In this document: positions 55,624-64,000 of the stretch, piece after piece
Layout of the letters: every line of letters starts with the position of its first letter
How positions within the stretch are numbered: the stretch's first letter is position 1
NCBI GenBank assembly: GCA_038093515.1
Contig: JBBPSI010000024.1
Span: 124,001-188,000, forward strand
Length of the DNA stretch: 64,000 nucleotides
Direction: 5' to 3'
Source: Butyriboletus loyo
Taxonomy: Eukaryota > Basidiomycota > Agaricomycetes > Boletales > Boletaceae
Made by a program: the position numbers and the translations under genes
The notes under the pieces: generated by a model
What the model was told of the DNA's origin: nothing
Database searches by the model: none
What the model saw: only the letters and a program-made list of their open reading frames with translations

Positions 55624-56924
55624 AGTAGACGATGATATGTTGGTTGGTTGGTTGAAAGTGTAGTGCAAGCTGTCCTGCCTGTCCTGCACCTTCCGAACCA
55701 TTTATATGCCTTCTGCGCTCGGCATCAGCATTACGAACAAAGTCCGGCACTTTTTCGGCGCCGAACTGACTCCCCCTGTTGGGTATTGGTATTGGTCAGC
55801 CCTCTGCAGACATCCAATAGGAACTGACACATTCTCCTAACAACTGTACTTGGGGACTTGCTTGAACATTCCTATCTCGTCATTGTCGCCCACAGGGAAC
55901 AGTCAGAAGAACAGCACGCCCAGTGAGCGGGAATGACGCCGTCGGATGGTTGTCTTCCGTTGGAACACGACGTGGCTCTCTGGCTGCTGACTCAGCAAGC
56001 CCAACCCTCTGCAGTACTGCCACAGACACCATACGTAGTCCAATAAGCCGTGCCGAGGTCATACGCAACGACTCCATTACCAACGACCGGACGAATGGCC
56101 CTCAAGTAATAAATACTGGGAAGTTCAAAAACCATGCATGACGTACACCCACGATGCGAGATGTTGGTATTTGAATTATAGGCTCTCGGTTCGAACTGAG
56201 CGATGGAGACTGGATGGCGATATGAATACTGCGGCTTCGCTGTGCAGACGTGCCGGCCCACGTTCCGAGGCTGAGATATACACAACAGAAAAAGAATCCG
56301 GGCGGGCAATGGATGACTGGTCACTCGAACGCTGTAGACGAAAGGTAATACTATTCTCGCGAACGGTAGGTTTGGTCATGGTTTCCGAGGTTGCGATCAG
56401 CGAATTGACCCGTTGTATGTAAACGAAAGATAATACCTATACGTCGTGAAACAACCCCACCAAGATACTCACACCGTAATATGTATACATACAACCCGCT
56501 GGTCCAAGGGGACTCGATCCTTTGTTGCTCTCGTAGCCACTCTCAGAGCCTGCGCAGCACGAGAAGGATCGGATCCCCCATCGATGTCCCCATCTACAAT
56601 CCTGCTGTGCGTTCCGCTTGCTCCGGCTCCGAATGAGGGCTGAACGCGTAGGGACGTTCAACAAGCAGTGCATGTAGACGCAGAGCTAGTATGTTGGCAC
56701 GACGAGCAAGATATGTTGGAACGACCGTGGACGGTATTACTGAGTCATAGCAGGTAGCGTGATAGATGAGGTCCGCCCCTGGCAGGATCGCAAGAAACTG
56801 CACGTAATCTGAAGAGCTGAGAGGAAAGCAGTAATGTATATCGACACTCATGGTATAGGCTAAAGTAACGACGGAAAGGTGAGAGAATATAATGTCAGGG
56901 ATGCAAAACAATATTTCAATCCTC
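55624..56924. other. Intergenic region
   Basis: 1.3 kb between P450b's start and the 3' end of FMO3. The segment at about 56,025-56,065 resembles sequence upstream of P450a at about 52,562-52,600. Short frames only. Confidence 0.5.
55681..55713 (-). promoter_or_regulatory. P450b core promoter (shared P450 box)
   Basis: On the minus strand GGCATATAAATGGTTCGGAA is followed by GGTGCAGGA, about 80 bases before the start. It is nearly identical to the box of P450c, though that gene lies 7 kb away on the other strand. Confidence 0.75.
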
Positions 56925-58383
56925 CTACCTCCTGGCTAATCCACTCAACTCCCATGCTATCTTCCTCCGAACGAACGGGATGTATCCGAGCACCCACAAC
57001 ACCCAACTCCGGACCGTTGCGGAGTCAATCGGGAACCACCAAGACATCCTCTCTCGGTGCTTCATGCCATAGACCGATAAAAGGCGCTTCGTCAACTTGA
57101 CCACTTCGAGCGCACGTGCATGTCGCGCCGCGCCGAATTCGCGAAGAATTATATCAGCTTCAGACATCGGCTTGGTCTCGGTAGCACGGATGTGCTTCGT
57201 GAGGGCTTCTCCGAGGAAGATAGCATCTCGTAGGCCGAGATTCATTCCCTGGCCACCAGCAGGTGAATGGATGTGAGCAGCATCACCAATGAGAAGGATG
57301 ACCCCGCCTTCTCCGTGGCCAAGACGAGTGAAAGTGGTATCGGCGACGGAAGCATGGTTACGGAAACGGGAGGACCAGACAACATCTTTGATACGTGTCG
57401 GTTTCGAGTCGGGATTCACAGAGGGATCCGACGTTAGATAATACGGACCGAACCGGTCGACAATATTTTGAAGATATTCCTTGGAAGGTGAATGAGGGAT
57501 TTCGCCTTCTCGTAAGGGTATACCACAGCTGATACGGTATACCCTTTCGGGAACGAAGATCTGGCCATTGACGGCTAGAGACTCGTTGAAGGAGGATGGT
57601 AAGGGGAAGCAAATGAAGAAACTGTCCGGGGACAGTGTGGAGCCCGACGTAAAGTCATCTGGGTTGGTGTCGAATGTGATATCGGCAAAAACCATCTGAG
57701 CAAGGTTGTTATCTGCTTCTCCCTCGGCAAACGTTGGGTCAGAGAAACCTATACCAGCCATAGTGCGAACCTACAGATCGTGTGAGGCGATATCCAAGTG
57801 CAAGGAGTACAAAAGACCATACCGTAGAACGCGCGCCATCTGCGCCAATCACATACTTTGCCATGATTACCTTGCCATCTTCAAACGTGACGTCACTAAG
57901 CTGTGGATTATCCGCGTTGCGCCTCAGTCCAACCACTTTCAGAGGTCGATGGATGATGACACCGAAGTTAGCCAGCTTCTTCTCCAGTATACGTTCAGTT
58001 ACGTTCTGAGTGATGACGAGAATGTATGGGTGTCGAGTGTATGGTTTGAGACTCTCAATATAGGGGCTAATAAGCTTTGTAGAACGAGTTCCGATGCTGA
58101 ACTCTGTAGCTTTGATGCCCTGCGATACGAATTCGTCTCCAAAACCTATCGTGTCCAATGCCTATATATGACTTAGACACAAAGTTGAAGACGAGCAACA
58201 GAGACGACTTGCCTCCAGAGTGGCAGCGTGAACCACGACGGCTCGAGACATATGCTGTCCCTGGGATATCGCGTCGACGATAACGAAATCATGAAAGCCG
58301 TGGTGGAGGAGAGAGAGAGCGGTGGCAAGTCCTACTGGACCAGCACCAACGATGAGGACGGTGGTTTCATCAGGTAGAGACAT
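56925..58383 (-). CDS. FAD-dependent monooxygenase FMO3
   Basis: Exons 58213-58383, 57823-58161 and 56925-57770 give 451 residues with the same intron positions as FMO1 and FMO2. The FAD motif is VGAGPVGLATAL, the DG motif GADGARS, and the ribose motif GDAAHIHSPAGGQGMN. Intron 1 starts GCAAGT, a rare GC-AG intron, where FMO1 and FMO2 have GTAAGA; the reading frame demands it. FMO3 is clearly diverged from FMO1/2 but close to FMO4, so the pair arose by a separate duplication. The gene ends in LARR and is transcribed towards P450b. Confidence 0.88.
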
Positions 58384-59205
58384 GCAGACAATGTATACGG
58401 AGGAGTACTGTGAGGACGCAACTCGGAAGGCACTGCGGCCTTATATGCATTCTCGTAGATCAATGCGGTGAATTACCAAATGTGTAGACTCGGAATCCAT
58501 CGGAATGGGGGATTGATGTCGGTCGAAGAGTAGCCCCGTTGAGCAGATAGCGTACATGACAAAATGACGGCGCAGGTAGAATGGTTGCATCGCCACTCGG
58601 CTCAGACCTATCAAAGGCCGTACGTGACGTCCATTCAGCAGCCCGACTCATATCTTCGTTTCGGTTCACCACAGCACCGCCAGTGGGTCAGGGAGCCCCC
58701 TGTGGCGGGTTACTTTGTCCCGACTTCACTGTAGCCGCATCTCCATCCCCCATCGGCATCGGCAGGTCGGACATGTACGCCTCATGCGAGAACCGGGGCG
58801 CTACGCACTTGCCTCGCTGCACAGCTCGACCGAATGCATGAGTCAAAAATTTTAATGCTGTGTTGTGTGCCTATTCGAACTGGAATTGAATGATGAAATG
58901 GCGACAGGCGAGTCAGAGTCTAATTGCTTGTGGTACGCTCCACGAACATAGCATGGCAACATAGCAAACAACTATTGTTCGCATAGATCTGACGCAGATG
59001 ACTCGATAGTTGCTCATTGTATTTGATAACAGTAGACGAGTTGGAGAGTCAAGAAAAGACTACTTTATCTATGTACGAACAGCGATGTTGTACAAGTTAA
59101 TTAAAATATCTCTATGAAATAATATAGCAGAAAGCCAGAGGGTTCATCGAAGATTCCTAATGTTGGGTGTGCGGAACAGATTTCCGAGTCCCCTCCCTGC
59201 TACTT
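58384..59205. other. Intergenic region between FMO4 and FMO3
   Basis: 0.8 kb containing the FMO3 promoter (CCTTATATGCAT at 58,439-58,450, a TATA box on the minus strand) and the FMO4 3' flank. No gene is seen. Confidence 0.55.
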
Positions 59206-60672
59206 CTATCTCCTGCCCAACCCACTCAACTCCCATGCCATCTTCCTCTGAAGGAACGGGATACTTCCGAGCACCCACAACGCCCAGGCCCGAACCGTTG
59301 CGGAGTCAATCGGGCACCACCAAGACACTCTCTCTTGATACTTCATGCCCACGATCGACAAAAGGCCTTTCGTGAGCTTGATCACTTCGAGAGCACGTGC
59401 ATGTCGCGCTGCTGCGAATTCGCGAAGAACTGCGTCGGCTTCAGACCCCGACTTGGTCTCAGTAGCACGGATGTTCTTCGTGAGGACTTCTCCGAGGAAG
59501 ATAGCATCTCGCAGGCCGAGGTTCATTCCCTGCCCACCAGCAGGGGAATGAATATGAGCAGCATCACCAATGAGAAGGATGACCCCGCCTTCTCCTGGCT
59601 CTCCGGGACCAAGACGGGTGAATGTAGTATCAGCGATTGCGGCACGGTTATGGAAGCGGGAGGACCAGACAACGTCTTTGATACATGTTGGTTTCGAGTT
59701 GGGGTTCATAGAAGGGTCTGATACGAGGCGATACGGTCCGAACCGGTCAATGAGATTTTGGAGATATTCCTTGGGAGGTGAATGAGGAACTTCGCCTTCT
59801 TGCAAGGGTACACCACAGCCGATGCGGTATACTCTTTCAGAAGTGGAGATCTGGCCATTTGCGGCTAGAGCTTCGTTGCAGGAGGAAGGCAAGGGAAAGC
59901 AGACGAAGAAACCGTTTGGAGACAACGTACCGCTCAGCGCACTTTGATCTGCATTTGAAGCGTCAAGAATGACATCGGCGAGAACCATCTGAGCAAGGTT
60001 GTTATCTGCTTCTCCCTCGGCAAACGTTGGGTCAGAGAAACCTATACCAGCCATAGTGCGAACCTACATGTCGTGAGATGACATCCAAATGCAAAGAATG
60101 CTAAGAGACCTTACCACAGAACGCGCACCATCTGCACCGATCACATACTTTGCCATGATTACCTTGCCATCTTCAAACGTGACGTCACTGAGCTGTGGAT
60201 TATCCGCGTTGCGCCTCAGTCCAACCACTTTCAGAGGTCGATCGATGACGACACCGAAGTTAGCCAGCTTCTTCTCGAGTGTACGTTCAGTGAGGTGTTG
60301 AGGGATGATAAGAAAGTATGGGTGTTGGGTGTATGATTTGAGACTCTCAACATGAATAGTCATAAGCTTTGTAGAACGAGTCCCGAAGTTGAACGCAGTA
60401 GCTTTAATGCCCTGAGATACAATGTCGTCTCCGCAACCTATCGTGTCCAATGCCTATATATGACTTAGACACAAAGAACATGGACAACGAAAACAACTTG
60501 CCTCCAGAGTGGCAGCATGAATTTCGATAGCTCGGGAGATATTTCTGCCCTGAGACACGGCGTCGACGATGATGAAGTCACGAAAGCCATGGTGGAGGAG
60601 AGAGAGAGCGGCGGCAAGTCCTGTTGGACCAGCACCAACGATGAGGACGGTGGTTCTGTCAGGGAGAGACAT
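59206..60672 (-). CDS. FAD-dependent monooxygenase FMO4
   Basis: Exons 60502-60672, 60115-60453 and 59206-60063 give 455 residues. It has VGAGPTGLAAAL, GADGARS and GDAAHIHSPAGGQGMN. Like FMO3, its first intron begins GCAAGT (GC-AG type). It is tandem with and most similar to FMO3. Differences cluster in the substrate-binding middle (VILDASNADQSALSGTL versus ITFDTNPDDFTSGSTL). No disabling mutation was seen. Promoter: a minus-strand ATGCATATAAGGCC box at about 60,723-60,737, the same as before FMO3. Confidence 0.88.
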
Positions 60673-62800
60673 TCGAATACTGTATGCGGAGGAGTATGAT
60701 AAGGATACATAGACGGCCCTGGGGCCTTATATGCATTCAGATAGACCTATTCATGAATTAGGGCTTATGATGTGGGTAAGTGATGGTCAACCTGTGGGTC
60801 AGTGTCATCTTTGCATCATCAGTCAGGTTGGTCATGTAGGCTGTGGTACTACTAAACCATCCGGCAAATTAACTTTCCCAGCATCGGTGTTAGCATTTGA
60901 ATCACTGACTCGTCTTCGAGTCGGTTACTAAGCTCCCAGACGTTAGACCTTTGACAACGTAGGTCCATGAAAAAATTCAATTCGAGCCTCAGACGTGTAT
61001 GACAATATTGATGGCAAGACCCAGCCTGGCCTGGCAGCCCAGAGTAGAAACTCCTGTGCCTCATTCTTTTCATCCATCATATTATCCTCCGAGTTCTGAA
61101 AAGGAATTTTCCTTCAGGCTTCTGGATGCATTCTGTGAAACCGACGGAAACCTCAGCGATACCGCCAAGATTTAGTAGTGAATGTCGTGGCAAACCCGTT
61201 GGACCGTTCTTATCATGTCGTCAAAGTCAAGACCAGAGCTTGGAAGAATGCATTGGCAAATGTGCCGAACAGCGCGGAATTCGAGATCAGCCCGTCAGCG
61301 AAACCAACGTAAAGATCGATGAGTTTTTTGGATGGTGGCATGCTGATTCAAGTACAGGTAGTCTAATAATTGCGTGCGCGGGGAGACCGGGATCAAGCAA
61401 AAGGCATTGTATGTTGAGAGCAATATGTTAAGTCAATGTATATACAACTTGGAAAGGCTGAGAACGACAATTCTTTCTCGACACCTCACGGCTGCAGACC
61501 GGAGGTGCCATATTCGGACAATGTACGATCTGGCAAATGGAATGTCTGAAGGACACAAGACTTCTAATCAACCATTCCTGGGATGGTATAAGTTCCGACC
61601 CTTTGCTCGAAGCGACGGTGTGTAAGACCGTTCAGTGTCCATTAAATCCATTCGGCTCGCTGATCGCAACCAAAACGTCATGGCAACCTGCATCAAACCT
61701 ACCGATCGCGGGAATAGTACGTGTCACCTTTCGTCTATAACGTTCGAGTGGGTAGTTGTCCGTTCAACACCTGAGGGACACGATTAGTTGTCCGTCGAAA
61801 TTAACAGCTAGGAGGAACGGCAGTCCGTTTCTTGTCTCCATGCGTACGCGGCCGTGGCCATCGCTCTTTTCAGTCTGGCCCTCAGGACGTGGCTCTCCGT
61901 TTCGCCGGGGGCGGCATTGAATGCAATCCAAGTATAAACAATGGTTGGTCATTGTTCAGCAACAGATTGGCCCAAAGCTGTGGCAAGTACTTTGAGTCCC
62001 GACGGGAGACCGGGATGCATCAGTCATATCGGATGAGTCGTGATTCGTCAATTCCCTCCAACTCTTCAAAGTTCATTTTCTTTGGAAGTCGCTGCGGAAA
62101 GGCAAAGGCATACGGGCGATGGATTGGTAATCGTACCTCGCAGGGAGATGTGCCTGGCTCTAAGGATGCAGTTAAGTGCTTGGGGCCCCAGGAGGGGATT
62201 TGAAATGCGAGGTGCTGAGAAGGCTGATTTGAGGCTCAGGGAGTGGAGGGTGGGTGCGACGAGAGAGGATGTCGAGGAAAAAGCAAGGGGCAAGCAAGGA
62301 AGCACGGGAAAGGAAGGGAACGTCCCGCTTACCTACGCTTGTCCGAAGACCAAGTTCTGTGACTTGGATCGTGCCTCACTACATCACAGAGCCGCACACT
62401 TTCGTAGAGACGTGTTACCGAGTTATGACTGGACTGCGTATACGTAGAGCATCCGTCCCTTTATCTTGTAAGTAAGTTCCTCATGAAATCCGACGTCGGG
62501 AAAATTATCGTTCTGTGAACCCATCAATACGAAACTTGTACTACGGTTCACGTTGTTCCCTGTGGTCGACAATAACGTTCAGGCACTATGGGTCTCCTGC
62601 AAGGACAACGATCCCCCAGATGTTGGCAGGTTACGTCCACTTCCTATCCAGGTAGGACTGGTGACTAATCCAACCGTTCCATTGAAGGCTGCCGCACTTT
62701 TTTTCACAACACGGCTGCCGGGCACCAGAAGACATATAAATGGTTCGGAAGGTGTAGGAATGTTTTGGACGTTGCACCTCTTAACATAATATCTTCCACT
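60673..62800. other. Intergenic region between divergent FMO4 and P450c
   Basis: 2.1 kb. Frames of about 100 codons (61,126-61,431 and 62,040-62,447) show no domain and overlap others. Near 62,650 a GACTGGTGACTAATCC sequence resembles the end of the MITE at 47,829. The sequence around 62,425-62,445 resembles the region upstream of the other P450s. Confidence 0.5.
62726..62760 (+). promoter_or_regulatory. P450c core promoter (shared P450 box)
   Basis: GACATATAAATGGTTCGGAA is followed by GGTGTAGGA, about 65 bases before the start at 62,801. It matches the P450b box over about 30 bases. Confidence 0.75.
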
Positions 62801-64000
62801 ATGTCGCTGGATGTATTATTATCCACGACTCGGACGGCATCGGGGGTCCTGGACACCGTTCTGATCTACCTTCGTCCCTATCAGTGGTACGCGTTCGATG
62901 CCGCTGTCGCTTGCACAGCAGTTTGGACCCTCCTTCGATGGCTGCGTGCGTCCCGTCGGAAACTCCGCACCACACAGCTCCGAGGTCCTCCTAGCGAGAG
63001 CTTCCTCTACGGCGTCGGCAAACGCACCTTCGACGTAGAGGACTCGGGCGCTGTATACGAAGCGTGGGCGCAAGAATATGGACCAGTATACGCGATTCCA
63101 TCGACCTTGGGGAACAAGAAAATCGTCTTGTGTGATCCCAAGGCAATCGCACATTTTTTTGCGAAGGACTCGTGGACATATGTTCACACTCCGTTTGCCA
63201 GGAAAACAGTTGCGAATCTCGTACGTGGTTGATCACGATTTTTTCGTTATTGTTCAATTTGGCTGATGCTTGGACCGAGGTCGGGAAAGGTCTGTTATGG
63301 GCCTATGGAGAGAATCATAGGAGGTATATCCGTGGATTGACTCATTCCCGAGAGGAACATTGATTGATTTCACCAGACAACGCAAGTCTTTGACGCCTGC
63401 TTTCAGCATCGCTGCCATTCGAGAGTTGACATCAATTTTCTACGACTCAGCATACAAGGTCGGATTGCCATAGTGCGGACAGTGGTCGCAGCTTATGTTA
63501 ATGTGGGCTCGGTTTGCAGGCGAAAGGAGCTTGGGATGTTCTCATCGAGTCGAACGGTGGGGATGGCGCGATCATCGACGTCCAAATCTGGTGCGTTTCG
63601 TGAAACGGCCTTTCGTACCTTGATAATCAATCTGACTTGCCCATGATGAAGGATGAATCACATATCGTACGCTCTACTCCGCTCTTCTTGTGGTACATGC
63701 ATATTTACTATCGCAGACTCGATACAATCGGCCTCGCCGGTTTCTCTCACAATTTTGGGGCGCTCGAAGGCAAGCATGCACATGTCACCGAGGTCTTTGA
63801 CACATTTGCAGCATCTCCTCGCGCCACCGCCATCAATAAAGCCCTTTTTCTCTTGGCGGAGGTCTTTCCGTTTCTCACCGATATACCTACCTCACGAGCA
63901 ATGCTCACCCGGAAGCTCACCGTCGCAATGGAAGAGATCTCGAATGTATTGTTCTCCCGAACACGGAAAGAGTTAGAAAATGGTGTAGTTGGGGGAAAGG
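62801..64000 (+). CDS. Cytochrome P450 monooxygenase (P450c), 3' end beyond window
   Basis: The 5' half of a third paralogue on the plus strand. The start MSLDVLLSTTRTASGVLDTV is followed by the anchor AFDAAVACTAVWTLLRWL and the conserved block EAWAQEYGPVYAIPSTLGNK. A C-helix exon reads WAYGENHRR (the other copies have WAHGEDH). Then come RQRKSLTPAFSIAAIREL, an exon AKGAWDVLIESNGGD, and the long helix exon TIGLAGFSHNFGALEGKHAH, open to the last base. Introns sit where they do in P450a and P450b. The I-helix and haem loop lie outside, so activity cannot be judged, though nothing visible is broken. Confidence 0.85.

Noticed and set aside
61126..62447. Open frames of 100-135 codons between FMO4 and P450c
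   Set aside because: Overlapping frames without domain or splice logic. Treated as intergenic.
1..64000. CRISPR arrays, bacterial operons, rRNA genes
   Set aside because: No regularly spaced repeats and no rRNA sequence were seen. The exon-intron structure is eukaryotic.

Overview
The window looks like nuclear DNA of a filamentous basidiomycete, most likely an agaricomycete. The genes are split by many short introns of about 45-70 bases with GTNNGY-type donors. The gene families also fit: a Gcn4-type bZIP factor, a DUF3759/CipC-like protein, an F-box protein, a MYND protein, a YTH reader carrying an RRM, and expanded P450 and flavin monooxygenase families. I cannot name the species from the sequence alone.

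The left part (1 to about 35.7 kb) is an ordinary housekeeping neighbourhood with long gene-poor gaps. In order it holds the 5' end of a Rad4/XPC-like repair gene (-), a short-chain dehydrogenase (+), a MYND zinc-finger protein (+), a single-pass membrane protein with a C-terminal SH3 domain (-), a YTH-domain m6A reader with an RRM (+), an F-box protein (+), a HAD phosphatase with a long low-complexity insert (-), a large low-complexity protein of unknown function (-), a probable GPI-anchored secreted protein (-), a DUF3759/CipC-like small protein (-), a Gcn4-like bZIP factor with a four-codon upstream ORF (+), and a Golgi GDA1/CD39 nucleoside diphosphatase (+).

The right part (about 35.7-64 kb) is accessory and dynamic. 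It holds four class A flavin monooxygenases (FMO1-FMO4), three P450 genes that look intact (P450a and P450b complete, P450c running off the edge) and two P450 pseudogenes. It also holds two intact copies and two fragments of an unrecognised multi-pass membrane protein. A block of roughly 9.4 kb has been tandemly duplicated. Its first copy starts in the tail of the GDA1 gene, and the join is a chimera of a truncated membrane-protein copy and a second GDA1 tail at about 45,071-45,076. In copy one the P450s have decayed through an insertion, a deleted exon and a frameshift; in copy two both look intact. MITE-like inverted-repeat elements sit between FMO2 and the second membrane gene.

The three intact P450s share one promoter block, and FMO3 and FMO4 share another. 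This suggests co-regulated genes of one oxidative pathway, either detoxification or secondary metabolism. No backbone synthase (terpene synthase, PKS or NRPS) is visible in the window, so the substrate is unknown.
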